This document shows, piece by piece, positions 16,442 through 24,719 of a stretch of 64,000 nucleotides of DNA; the first letter of the stretch is position 1, and each line of letters opens with the position of its first letter. The position numbers were made by a program, and so were the translations under genes. The DNA comes from Nocardia higoensis (GTDB taxonomy: Bacteria > Actinomycetota > Actinomycetes > Mycobacteriales > Mycobacteriaceae): NCBI RefSeq assembly GCF_015477835.1, contig NZ_JADLQN010000001.1, forward strand, positions 2,356,001 through 2,420,000. The letters run 5' to 3'. The notes beneath the pieces are model-generated. The model saw only the letters and a list, made by a program, of their open reading frames with translations. It had not been told where the DNA came from and did no database searches.

Positions 16442-16839
16442 CACCGCACCGCGCCCACACCGAGCGTCACCCCGGTGAGTGCGGCAATCAATGTTCCCCC
16501 CAGATACCCGAGCGCCCCGAGCACCGCACCGGACTCGAGCAGTGTACGAATCTCGAGGCTGTAGGTCGAAAAAGTGGTGTAACCACCCAGGACACCGACA
16601 CCGAGGAAGGGGCGCAGCAGGCGATGGGTCACCCGGCCCTGCAGGAGCAGCGTCATCAGGACCCCGATGCCGAAACAGCCGGTGACATTCACCACGAACG
16701 TCGACCACGGCACGTGCCCCGGCGAGGTCGGCCACCAGGCGCCGATGGCATAGCGCAGCAGCGCGCCCAGGCCGCCGCCCAGCGAGATGGCGGTCAACAG
16801 TGCCGGATCCACCGGCGGCATCGGCGGTCGTGCGCTCAT
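16411..16839 (-). CDS. crcB: Fluoride channel CrcB/Fluc, second paralogue
   Basis: This 142-residue four-helix protein has GGLGALLRYAIG in TM1, WSTFVVNVTGCFGIG in TM2 and GVLGGYTTFSTYSLE in TM3, the Fluc family pattern. It is about 20 residues longer than the neighbouring copy at the N terminus. With that copy it probably forms a heterodimeric fluoride exporter. It is the first gene of the minus-strand run through pgm. I looked for a fluoride riboswitch upstream and could not fit one. Confidence 0.92.
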   Translation of the reverse strand: MSARPPMPPVDPALLTAISLGGGLGALLRYAIGAWWPTSPGHVPWSTFVVNVTGCFGIGVLMTLLLQGRVTHRLLRPFLGVGVLGGYTTFSTYSLEIRTLLESGAVLGALGYLGGTLIAALTGVTLGVGAVRWVTARQGTAR

Positions 16840-16938
16840 GCCGCGACCTCCTCACCCGTTCGGTTCGGGAGCCATGCTATCCGGCACAGAACGGAGAGAA
16901 TTCCTCCGCTTAAGCCGTCGCGTTGCTAGCATGGCGGG

Positions 16939-17613
16939 GTGCATCAGGTCGCGGCTCCCTCTCCACCCCGGCGTCTACGGGCGGACGCCGCGCGCAATCA
17001 GCAGCGCATCGTCGCCGCCGCCCGCGAACTGTTCGCCGATCGCGGGCTCGAGATCACCCTCGACGACGTCGCCGAGCGCGCGGGCGTCGGCGTCGGCACC
17101 GTCTACCGCCGGTTCTCCAACAAGCGCGAACTCATCGCCGAGGTCTTCGAGCAGAACATGCGCGATTTCGCGGTCGCGGCAGAACAGGCGGCCCGCCACG
17201 GCGATCCGTGGCTCGGTCTGGTCGAATTCTTCCAATACGCCTGCGAGCATCTGGCCTGCAATCGCGGGTTCAGCGAGGTCATGCTCGAACTGCACGACGA
17301 ATCGGAACGCTTCGCGCACCTGCGCGACCGGATCACACCGACCATCGCCGCGATCGTCGACCGCGCCCGGGTGGCCGGAGTGCTGCAGCCCGAGATCGAA
17401 CCGTCGGACTTCCTCGCGCTCGTGCACATGGTCGACGCCGTCGCCGAATTCGCCAATCCGGTCAATCCCGTTGTGTGGCAACGGTATGCGGCCATCGTGT
17501 TGAACGGCGTGCGCGCCGGCGAGGTCACCCGCATCGAACTGCCGGTGGGGCCGTTGCGCGAGGAGGACTTCGAGCAGGCCAAGCTGCACGCCTGTACCGC
17601 CCGACGCCGATAG
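16939..17613 (+). CDS. TetR-family regulator
   Basis: This 224-residue protein starts at GTG 16939. The HTH occupies residues about 20-65 (RIVAAARELFADRGLEITLDDVAERAGVGVGTVYRRFSNKRELI). The C-terminal domain (EFFQYACEHLACNRGF...) is of the common SbtR-like type. It is divergent from crcB and 54 bases upstream of the sugar-lactone oxidase gene on the same strand. It may control either neighbour; no operator could be assigned. Confidence 0.87.
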   Translation: MHQVAAPSPPRRLRADAARNQQRIVAAARELFADRGLEITLDDVAERAGVGVGTVYRRFSNKRELIAEVFEQNMRDFAVAAEQAARHGDPWLGLVEFFQYACEHLACNRGFSEVMLELHDESERFAHLRDRITPTIAAIVDRARVAGVLQPEIEPSDFLALVHMVDAVAEFANPVNPVVWQRYAAIVLNGVRAGEVTRIELPVGPLREEDFEQAKLHACTARRR

Positions 17614-17667
17614 CTACGAGTACGCCCCGAGTAGCGGACATCACACCGCGCCGCTACAGTTGGACGC

Positions 17668-18963
17668 ATGACCAAGTGGGTGAACTGGGCCGGCGATCAA
17701 CAGTGCGCCCCGGCACGCATCGCCAGGCCGGGCGACCCCGGCGAAGTGGCCGAAATCCTCGCGCGCGCCGCCGACAACGGACAGACCGTGCGCGTCGCGG
17801 GCGCGGGCCACTCCTTCACCGACACCGTGCTCACCGATGGCGCGCTCGTCGACCTGTCCCGGATGAACCGCGTACTCCACCTCGACGCGCACAGCGGGCT
17901 GATCCGGGTCGAGGCGGGCGCCACCCTGAACACCATCAGCACGGCCGCCCACGCCGCCGGACTCGCGTTCCCGAATCTGGGCGATATCGACGTGCAGACC
18001 ATCGCCGGGGCGACGGCTACCGGCACCCACGGCACCGGCGCCACACTGCAGAACCTCTCGGCCGCGCTGCACTCGATCCAGATCGTGCGCGCCGACGGCG
18101 GCGTGGTCGAGGTGAACGAGGACGATGATCCCGAGGCCTGGCGGGCCGCGCGGGTCGGGCTCGGCGCGCTCGGGGTGGTCACCGCGGTGACCCTGCGCAT
18201 GGTGCCCTCGTTCGTCCTCGAGGGCGTCGAACGCCCGGAACCCGTCGAGGACCTGCTCGCCGATCTGGACCTCCACGTGAACGGCAACGAGCACTTCGAG
18301 TTCTACATGTTCGGGCACAGCCCGCTGGCGATGACCAAGCGCAACAACCGAGTCGACCTGCCCGAGCAGCCGCGCGGCGCGCTGGCCGACTGGTTCGGCG
18401 ACATCCTGCTCAACAACCACGCCTTCGACCTGCTGTGCAAGCTGGGACGCAGCAGGCCACGCGCGATCCCCTACATCCACAAGGCCGCCGCCTACGCGGG
18501 CAGCTACCGGCGTCAGATCGACCGCTCCTACCGGGTGTTCGCCTCCCCCCGGCTGGTCCGCTTCACCGAGATGGAATACGCGCTGCCGCGCGAACATTCC
18601 GCCGAGGCGATCCGGGCGATCAAGGATGTCGCGAGCCGATTCGACACGCCGATGCCGATCGAGGTCCGCTGGGTCGCCCCCGACGACGCGCTGCTCTCCC
18701 CGGCTGGCGGCCGCGAGACCTGCTACATCGCCGTGCACCAGTACCAGGGGATGGAGTGGGAGCCGTTCTTCCGCGCCTGCGAGTCGGTGTTCGACTCGTT
18801 CCATGGTCGCCCGCACTGGGGCAAGCGCCACTTCCAGACCGCGGACACGCTGCGCGAGCGTTACCCGCACTGGGAGCGGTTCCGGCGGGTGCGCGAGCGT
18901 TTCGACCCACAGGGATTGTTCGCCAACGACTACCTGAACCGGGTGCTGGGCCCCGTCGGCTGA
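17668..18963 (+). CDS. D-arabinono/L-gulono-1,4-lactone oxidase-type FAD enzyme
   Basis: This 431-residue protein belongs to the vanillyl-alcohol-oxidase superfamily. The FAD-binding half carries VAGAGHSFTDTVLT, IRVEAGATLNTIS, NLGDIDVQTIAGATATGTHGTG and GLGALGVVTAVTL. The C-terminal ALO domain ends with RPHWGKRHF, the HWxK catalytic signature. The length matches M. tuberculosis Rv1771, an L-gulono-1,4-lactone dehydrogenase that reduces cytochrome c and does not use oxygen. Which acceptor this enzyme uses cannot be told from sequence. The histidine in GHS is the usual site of covalent FAD attachment. Confidence 0.92.
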   Translation: MTKWVNWAGDQQCAPARIARPGDPGEVAEILARAADNGQTVRVAGAGHSFTDTVLTDGALVDLSRMNRVLHLDAHSGLIRVEAGATLNTISTAAHAAGLAFPNLGDIDVQTIAGATATGTHGTGATLQNLSAALHSIQIVRADGGVVEVNEDDDPEAWRAARVGLGALGVVTAVTLRMVPSFVLEGVERPEPVEDLLADLDLHVNGNEHFEFYMFGHSPLAMTKRNNRVDLPEQPRGALADWFGDILLNNHAFDLLCKLGRSRPRAIPYIHKAAAYAGSYRRQIDRSYRVFASPRLVRFTEMEYALPREHSAEAIRAIKDVASRFDTPMPIEVRWVAPDDALLSPAGGRETCYIAVHQYQGMEWEPFFRACESVFDSFHGRPHWGKRHFQTADTLRERYPHWERFRRVRERFDPQGLFANDYLNRVLGPVG

Positions 18964-18982
18964 GTCCGCCGACCGGTGGCGT

Positions 18983-19729
18983 TCACGCGCTGAGGATGTC
19001 GTTCACCAGTCGCGGCAGGGCGATACCGATGGGCTCGCGGAAGATCTCCGTGGCCAGATGGTCGTAGGGGGTCTGCTCGGCGTTGACGATGATCAGCGCG
19101 GCACCCGCCTCCACGGCCAGCGAACACATGGAGGCGGCCGGCTCGACCTGCAGCGAGCTGCCGACGGCGAGGAAGATGTCGCTGGTCTGCGCCGTCAGAA
19201 CCGCCTTGGTCACGGTGCGCCGATCGAGCTGCTGACCGAACATGACGGTGGCCGCCTTCAGGATGCCACCACAGCGCGGGCAGGGCGGATCGGGTTCGCC
19301 CGCGGCCACCCGCGCGAGGGTGTTCTCCATGCTGTCCTCGTAGGGGCAGCCGACACAGACCACCTCGAACATGTTGCCGTGGATCTCGACGACGCGGTCG
19401 GGCGCGGAGCCGGCGCGCTGATGCAGGCGATCGATGTTCTGGGTGATGATCGTGACCGCCCGCCCGGCCCGCTCCAGCTCGACGAGCGCACGGTGGGCGG
19501 CATTGGGCCGCGCCTGCCATGCCGGATTGTCGCGGCGAGCTTCCCATGAGCGGACCCGCAGGTCGGGGTCGGACAGGTAGGCGTCATAGGTGGACAGCAG
19601 TTCCGCGATCGGGTTCTTCGTCCACACCCCGCTCGGGCCGCGGAAGTCGGGGATGCCGGAGTCGGTGGAGATACCCGCGCCGGTGAGCACGCCGATGCGG
19701 CCCGGACGCGCACGCCATGGGGTCGTCAT
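18983..19729 (-). CDS. cobB: Sir2-family NAD-dependent protein deacylase
   Basis: This 248-residue sirtuin has GAGISTDSGIPDFRG (NAD binding), TQNIDRLHQRAG, the catalytic EIHGNMFEV, a zinc finger CVGC...CPRC and VGSSLQVEPA. It lacks the Ala-x-x-Tyr-x-x-Arg spacing needed to call it a desuccinylase with certainty. Sirtuins remove acyl groups from lysines such as that of acetyl-CoA synthetase. The ATG at 19729 is chosen because the Sir2 fold begins immediately after it; an upstream in-frame ATG would add 12 residues. It is convergent with the oxidase gene. Confidence 0.93.
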   Translation of the reverse strand: MTTPWRARPGRIGVLTGAGISTDSGIPDFRGPSGVWTKNPIAELLSTYDAYLSDPDLRVRSWEARRDNPAWQARPNAAHRALVELERAGRAVTIITQNIDRLHQRAGSAPDRVVEIHGNMFEVVCVGCPYEDSMENTLARVAAGEPDPPCPRCGGILKAATVMFGQQLDRRTVTKAVLTAQTSDIFLAVGSSLQVEPAASMCSLAVEAGAALIIVNAEQTPYDHLATEIFREPIGIALPRLVNDILSA

Positions 19730-19791
19730 GCGGTCGAGCCTAGGTGTTTGCCGAAGATGGTGCATCGAGTAACGATGTGGCTAGGCGGAAG

Positions 19792-19822
19792 AATGAGAGA
19801 TTGCTATCCTAATTATCTCATT
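19792..19822. promoter_or_regulatory. AT-rich inverted repeat upstream of the MpaB-family gene
   Basis: AATGAGA and TCTCATT are paired across 17 AT-rich bases that include TATCCT, a plausible -10 element. It sits 33 bases before the ATG at 19855, between two divergent genes. It could be a repressor site overlapping the promoter. Confidence 0.45.
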
Positions 19823-19854
19823 GTTCTGATCTGGGTCGATCAAAGGAGATCGTG

Positions 19855-20766
19855 ATGACCGCGTCCGCCGCAGTCGAGAAGAGCACCGCGCCGAAGCTGC
19901 CGCCCCGGCGACCGTTCCACCCCGGCACACGCATGTGGGACGAAACCGGCCTGATCACCTTCTCCCTGACCGCAGGCTCGGCCTTCCTGCTGCAGACCAT
20001 GGAGCCGACCATCTCGGCCGTCGTCGACGAGCACTCGACCTTCCGCACCGACCCGATGGGCCGCGCCCTGCGCAGCCTGTCCTCGGTCATGATGTGGGTC
20101 TACGCCGGCGAGGGCGGCATCGACGAGGCCGACCGGCTACGCAGCATGCACGCCTCGCTCAACACTGTCGATGCCTCCGGCTTCAAGCACCAGGCGCTGA
20201 ACTCCTTCTCCTGGGCCTGGGTGCTGCACACCGGCACCTACGCGTTCACCAAGAACGCCAAGTACTTCAGCCGTAAGCCGATGACCGACGCCGAGAAGCA
20301 GGAGTACTACGAGGAGGGGCTGCAGCTGATGCGCAACTTCTCGGTGGCGCCCAAGGAGATCCCCGCCGACTACGCCGCCTTCGAGAAGTTCTTCGACGAC
20401 GTGGTCGAGAACCACCTCCAGGCCACCGACACCGCGCGCGACTACCTGCGCACCATCCGTTCCGTCGCCGCGCCCAAGCAGCTGCCGAAGTTCCTGCATC
20501 CGGTGTGGAAGGCCGCTGCCGCCCCCGTCGGCCGGATGCAGTACTTCTGCACCGTCGGCACCACCCCCGAGGTCGCCCGTCGCAAGCTCGGGCTAAAGTG
20601 GACCGCCGCCGACGAGCGCAAGCTCGTCGTGCTGGGCTGGTTCCTGGCGCGCCTGGTCCCGCTGCTGCCGGAGCGCGTGCGCTACTTCCCGATCGCGTAC
20701 GAGGCGCGCAAGGTCGAACGCGACAAGGCCCGGCTGCGCAAGGTCATCCAGACCCGCCCCATCTGA
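19855..20766 (+). CDS. Oxygenase MpaB family protein (DUF2236)
   Basis: This 303-residue protein starts at ATG 19855 behind AAAGGAG. The DUF2236 pattern is visible: MWDETGLITFSLTAGSAFLLQTMEPTISAVVDEHSTFRTDPMGRALRSLSSVMMWVYAG, then the HQALNSFSWAWVLHTGTYAF region with conserved histidines, and a long C-terminal helical domain. Relatives include the fungal MpaB oxygenase that cleaves a prenyl chain and Lcp-like rubber oxygenases. Both use metal or haem. In actinobacteria the role of most copies is unknown. It is monocistronic, followed by a hairpin. Confidence 0.85.
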   Translation: MTASAAVEKSTAPKLPPRRPFHPGTRMWDETGLITFSLTAGSAFLLQTMEPTISAVVDEHSTFRTDPMGRALRSLSSVMMWVYAGEGGIDEADRLRSMHASLNTVDASGFKHQALNSFSWAWVLHTGTYAFTKNAKYFSRKPMTDAEKQEYYEEGLQLMRNFSVAPKEIPADYAAFEKFFDDVVENHLQATDTARDYLRTIRSVAAPKQLPKFLHPVWKAAAAPVGRMQYFCTVGTTPEVARRKLGLKWTAADERKLVVLGWFLARLVPLLPERVRYFPIAYEARKVERDKARLRKVIQTRPI

Positions 20767-20807
20767 TCGTCGGCTTCGGCACTTCGGCTTCGGCGAAGCC
20801 GGCGCAC

Positions 20808-20837
20808 GACCGCCGCGACAACGACGTCGCGGCGGTC
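20808..20837 (+). terminator. Terminator of the MpaB-family gene
   Basis: GACCGCCGCGAC and GTCGCGGCGGTC form a perfect 12-bp stem with a 6-base loop, 42 bases after the stop. Confidence 0.75.
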
Positions 20838-20986
20838 TTCGCCTGTCCAGGGCCTACCTCCGGGGATACGCCGAAATGCGGGCGCGTTCACGCGTATCCC
20901 GTACGCTACGACAGCGTTTCGGCTCCCGGGCACACCACGGGAGTCCGGGCACACCGCTGGATCGCTCCACCTCGAAAGGCGTACCG

Positions 20987-21400
20987 ATGGCTCACAAACC
21001 CAGTGTGCTGTTCGTCTGTGTACACAACGCGGCCCGATCGCAGATGGCCGCCGGGTTTCTGGACGCACTCGCCGGTGACCGTCTGGAGGCGCGTTCGGCG
21101 GGCGTCGACCCGGCCGACGCCCTCGACCCGACCGTCGTCGCCGTCATGGCCGAGGTCGGCATCGATCTGTCCGACCACACCCCGCGCAGGCTCACCGACG
21201 AGGCCGTCGGCATCTCCGATGTGGTCGTCACCATCGGCTGCGGCGACGCCTGCCCGTACTTCCCCGGCATCAGCTACCGCGACTGGATGCTGCCCGATCC
21301 GCAGGGCGAATCCATCGAGGTGGTCCGCGGCATCCGCGACCGCATCCGCATCCTCGGCGAGAATCTGATCGGCGAACTACTCCCCTCGAACGCCCACTGA
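20987..21400 (+). CDS. arsC: Arsenate reductase, low-molecular-weight phosphatase fold
   Basis: This 137-residue enzyme has the P-loop CVHNAARSQ (Cys-x5-Arg-Ser), a second redox pair in TIGCGDACPYFPG, and the general-acid loop LPDPQGESIE. This places it among thioredoxin- or mycothiol-coupled arsenate reductases, which convert arsenate to arsenite. No arsR, acr3 or arsB is adjacent, so arsenite export must be encoded elsewhere. The ATG at 20987 follows GAAAGG. The motif reads NAARS where many homologues have NAGRS; this is a common actinobacterial variant. Confidence 0.92.
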   Translation: MAHKPSVLFVCVHNAARSQMAAGFLDALAGDRLEARSAGVDPADALDPTVVAVMAEVGIDLSDHTPRRLTDEAVGISDVVVTIGCGDACPYFPGISYRDWMLPDPQGESIEVVRGIRDRIRILGENLIGELLPSNAH

Positions 21401-21478
21401 TCGGGGCCGCGCCGAGGCCGAGAAGCGACGTCCGATTCGTTCAAGACCGAGGGCGCGGGCGCGTCCTACGGTGAGAAC

Positions 21479-21871
21479 ATGACCCCGCAACTGGACTTCC
21501 TCGGCATCATCACCTCCGACATGGCCGCCGCGCTGGCCTTCTATCGCAAGCTCGGGCTCGAGTTCCCCGCCGACGCCGAGGAGCAGCCCCACGTCGAAGC
21601 CACACTTCCCGGCGGCTTCCGGCTCGCTTTCGACACCGAGGACACCGTGCGCTCGTTCCATCCCGAGTGGCGCCCGCCCACCGGCGGCGGCCGGATCGGC
21701 TTGGCGTTCCGGTGCGCCGACGCCGCCGAGGTGGACTCCGTGTACGCCGAACTCGTCGACGCGGGATACACCGGCGAGCTGAAACCCTGGAACGCGGTCT
21801 GGGGCCAGCGCTACGCGACCGTCGTCGATCCGGACGGCAACGGGGTCGATCTCTACGCGCCGCTGGACTGA
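21479..21871 (+). CDS. VOC-family protein (glyoxalase fold)
   Basis: This 130-residue single-domain protein has two beta-alpha-beta-beta-beta halves, seen as LDFLGIITSDMAAALAFYRKLGLEFP and RIGLAFRCADAAEVDSVYAELVDAGY...YATVVDPDGNGVDLYAP. The C-terminal DPDGNGVDLY motif supplies the conserved metal-position Asp/Asp region; the usual first His is replaced (LGI), so catalysis is uncertain. A GAGAAC site lies just before the ATG. It is close downstream of arsC on the same strand (78 bases). The role is unknown. Confidence 0.82.
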   Translation: MTPQLDFLGIITSDMAAALAFYRKLGLEFPADAEEQPHVEATLPGGFRLAFDTEDTVRSFHPEWRPPTGGGRIGLAFRCADAAEVDSVYAELVDAGYTGELKPWNAVWGQRYATVVDPDGNGVDLYAPLD

Positions 21872-22099
21872 GCGCCGCTGAATCGGGCGCCCTCATCCCT
21901 GGTCCGCCCAGCGGCGCATCGCGGTGGTCGGTGGCGTCCGGCCGGGGCGACGCGTTGCGGGCACCGATCGGCACAACGACATGCGCGAGCGGCGCGGAGG
22001 CGGATCTCGACCCGTCGGCCGAGCTCCATCCGCCCTGAGCACGCAGACGACGTGGACTCGCGCCCGGAGGTAGATCTCGACGGTTGAGCAGTGTCGAGA

Positions 22100-22840
22100 T
22101 CAGCCGTATCGAGCCGGGCCTCGGATCGAGCGCGACGGAATGCCGATCAGCGCGCCGGGCGGGCGGCCTGCCAGCAGGGTCACCTCACGGGTGAAGTGCG
22201 CCTGGTCGGCGTAGCCCGCGTGCGCGGCGGCGAGGGCGAGCGACATCCCGCTCCGGGCCGCCGCCAACGCACGGTGCATGCGCAGGATGCGCGCCAGCGT
22301 CTTCGGCCCGTAACCGAACGCGGCGAGCGAACGTCGGTGAAGCGCACGGGCACCGATTCCGGCGGCATCGGCGGTGGCGGCAACCGACGCGCCTGCCTGC
22401 AGCGCCGCGACGACCAGGCGCGGCAGCGGATCGAGCGCACCGAACTCGGCAGCACGGCGCAAGACGACGGCTTCCAGTGCGGCGGCCGGGTCGGACGCGA
22501 CGTCGACCTCCACGGTGAGTGCGCGCACCCGCGCGACGGGCCACAGATCGGTCAGCTCCACCCGGCGGTCGCGTAGTTCGTGGGCGGGCACGCCGAGCAG
22601 TTCCGGGGCGGTGCCGGGATACAAGCGCAGCCCGGCGAACCTGGTGCCCGGCGCGGCGTCGGGTCGATACGGGCCGGTGTCCGGTCCGGCCACCAGCAGG
22701 GTGCCCTCGCGCCACAGCAGGTCGATCGACCCGTCGGGCAGGACGGGCGAGCTGTCGCCGGACTCGACGGTGCGAGTCCAGACCACCGCCCCGTCGAGCC
22801 GCGACGGCCACTCGCGATAAGCGCCCGCAGGTTCGACCAC
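22100..22840 (-). CDS. AraC-family transcriptional regulator
   Basis: This 246-residue protein starts at GTG 22840. The first 110 residues form a DUF6597-like sensor domain (LPDGSIDLLWREGTLLVAGPDTGPY). The C-terminal 90 residues carry two HTH motifs: GASVAATADAAGIGARALHRRSLAAFGYGPKTLARILRM and GMSLALAAAHAGYADQAHFTREVTLLAG. Such regulators often control an adjacent VOC protein, and the 21479 gene fits that pattern although it is convergent. The ligand is unknown. Confidence 0.85.
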   Translation of the reverse strand: MVEPAGAYREWPSRLDGAVVWTRTVESGDSSPVLPDGSIDLLWREGTLLVAGPDTGPYRPDAAPGTRFAGLRLYPGTAPELLGVPAHELRDRRVELTDLWPVARVRALTVEVDVASDPAAALEAVVLRRAAEFGALDPLPRLVVAALQAGASVAATADAAGIGARALHRRSLAAFGYGPKTLARILRMHRALAAARSGMSLALAAAHAGYADQAHFTREVTLLAGRPPGALIGIPSRSIRGPARYG

Positions 22841-23130
22841 GGCCCGACCCTAACCCCGGCCACCGACAACACACCTCGGGGCCACCTCACCGTGGTGATG
22901 GCAGCACCGCGCCCGGACTACCTGGACCGATCAGCAGATCTATCGCCGCACCGACACAATTCGCATTCGGTGCGCATCCGATCACGCGGACATGCCGTCG
23001 CCGACGGCCACGCGAAAAGCGCTCGAGTCCCCGGTGCGCGCGCTGCGATGCGCGGACGCTGCCGCGGCAACGGCCCGCACCGGCTGCCGCAGCGCCGTCG
23101 GAACGCCGTCGGCGATGACAGAATCGGCCG

Positions 23131-24069
23131 ATGGCAGACGAACTGACCTACGACGACATCGACGCCGCCGCCACGCGCATCGCCGGGCTCGTGCGCCCGA
23201 TCACCGTCGCCCGTGCCGAACCCGGCGGCGATGTGTGGCTGGCCCTCGAATTCCTGCAGCACACCGGCTCGTTCAAGGCACGAGGGGCGGCGAATTTCGT
23301 GGAGGCGCAGCATGCCTCGGGCGCGTTTCCCACGGCGGGCGTGACCATCGCCTCGGGCGGGAACGCCGGCCTGGCCTGCGCGTGGGCAGCGGCCCGCCGG
23401 GGTGCGCCCGCGACGGTCTTCCTGCCCGCCACCGCACCGGCGGTCAAGGTGGAGCGCCTGCACGGCTATGGCGCACAGGTGCGACTGGAGGGTACGGAAT
23501 ACGCCCAGGCACTCGCCGCCAGCCGGGCTTTCGCCGCCGAGACCGGCGCGCTGGAGTCGCATGCCTACGACCACCCGCTGATCGTCGCGGGCGCGGGCAC
23601 GCTGCTCATCGAAATACGGCAGGCGCTACCGGATCTCGACACGATCGTGGTGGCGGCCGGGGGCGGCGGGCTGTTCGCCGGGATCGCCACCGCGGCCGCG
23701 CGGCACGGAATACGCACCGTCGCGGTCGAACCCGTGCACTGCCGGGCGCTGAACGCCGCACTCGAGACGGGATATCCGGTGGAAGTGGAGGTCGATTCGA
23801 TCGCCGCCGATTCCCTGGGCGCCCGCCGGGCCACCGCGATGGCGCTGACCGCGGCTCGGCTCGGCGACGCGGTGTCGATACTGGTCACCGACGAGCAGAT
23901 CGTCGCCGCCCGGCGTGGGTTGTGGGAGGAGCGGCGGATCGCGGTCGAGTACGCCGCCGCCACCGCACTGGCCGGGCTCCGGTCCGGCGCCTATCGACCG
24001 GCCGTCGGGGAAAAGGTCTGTGTCGTGCTGTGCGGGGCCAATACCGACCCCGCGGACCTCAGCCCATGA
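23131..24069 (+). CDS. PLP-dependent serine/threonine dehydratase-like enzyme
   Basis: This 312-residue fold-type II PLP enzyme has TGSFKARGA with the Schiff-base lysine, ASGGNAGLACAWAA for phosphate binding, and VVAAGGGGLFAGIA, the glycine loop. It has no regulatory ACT domain, so it is the catabolic or racemase-like type. Likely reactions are deamination of L-threonine/L-serine or serine racemisation. Its 3' end overlaps the next, convergent gene by 11 bases. It lies near the threonine-coded NRPS, but there is no operon link. Confidence 0.85.
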   Translation: MADELTYDDIDAAATRIAGLVRPITVARAEPGGDVWLALEFLQHTGSFKARGAANFVEAQHASGAFPTAGVTIASGGNAGLACAWAAARRGAPATVFLPATAPAVKVERLHGYGAQVRLEGTEYAQALAASRAFAAETGALESHAYDHPLIVAGAGTLLIEIRQALPDLDTIVVAAGGGGLFAGIATAAARHGIRTVAVEPVHCRALNAALETGYPVEVEVDSIAADSLGARRATAMALTAARLGDAVSILVTDEQIVAARRGLWEERRIAVEYAAATALAGLRSGAYRPAVGEKVCVVLCGANTDPADLSP

Positions 24070-24352
24070 CAGCGTTCATGATGGTGCCCGCGCTGGTGGC
24101 GACGGTGCCGCCGAGCATGGCGCCGGCCACCATCTTCGGCGACTGCAGCGCGCCGCCGGTCCACTTCTCCCAGGCGAAGCGGCCACCGGCGAAAGTGATC
24201 GCGCTGACGCCGGACAGCAGCGTGAACCAGGTGAAATACCGGGTCATTTCGAGGATCTTGTCCGCCATCGGCGGTGCCTCCGGGGTCGGATTACCGACCT
24301 GGGCGAGAACCGTGCCGTAGATGTCGTGCGCCGCAGAGAGAACCGTGCTCAC
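24059..24352 (-). CDS. Small two-helix membrane protein
   Basis: This 97-residue protein starts at GTG 24352 behind GAGGGG. It has a short N-terminal helix, a Pro-rich turn (GNPTPEAPP), and two hydrophobic segments (TWFTLLSGVSAITFAGG and MVAGAMLGGTVATSAGTIMNAVMG). The layout is like VirB2/TrbC pilin-type or holin-like small proteins, but I see no specific signature and no conjugation genes nearby. Convergent overlap with the dehydratase gene suggests tight genome packing. The function is unknown. Confidence 0.65.
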   Translation of the reverse strand: MSTVLSAAHDIYGTVLAQVGNPTPEAPPMADKILEMTRYFTWFTLLSGVSAITFAGGRFAWEKWTGGALQSPKMVAGAMLGGTVATSAGTIMNAVMG

Positions 24353-24719
24353 AGCCGTACCCCTCTTCGAAAGTCAGCATGCTCGAATACATACGGGATG
24401 AATGCCTAGCGGATATAACTGTGTCGCCGAGTACCACCGGCCGCGTTGCCTGCCCGGTCGTCGAACGCCGGGCCGGAGATCGGAATCGGTCGATCGCGCG
24501 AACCGCCGTCGAGCATGCTACTAGCAAACTCACCGAAATCTAGGGCACCACGACGAATCCGTGGCCGAGTGGTGATCTGTTCTCAGGGGACTCTCATGGC
24601 TACCGGGGCCGTCGTCTCAGGATCGCCGTGTTGACTCTTCGACGGCTGCCCCTCTCGGCTTCCTCTGGACCGGGCGGTAGGCAGCGCCAACTTCCCGCTT
24701 CGCGAGGCCGTCGACCAGA
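24353..24719. other. 367-base intergenic region
   Basis: It holds the promoter side of the small membrane gene (an AT-richer stretch around 24375-24420) and the 3' flank of the GT87 gene. No gene with a ribosome site and codon bias was found, and no clear hairpin terminator. Confidence 0.5.

Noticed and set aside
16840-16938. Fluoride riboswitch upstream of the crcB pair
   Set aside because: The short region cannot be folded into the conserved fluoride pseudoknot by eye, and I found no matching core bases.
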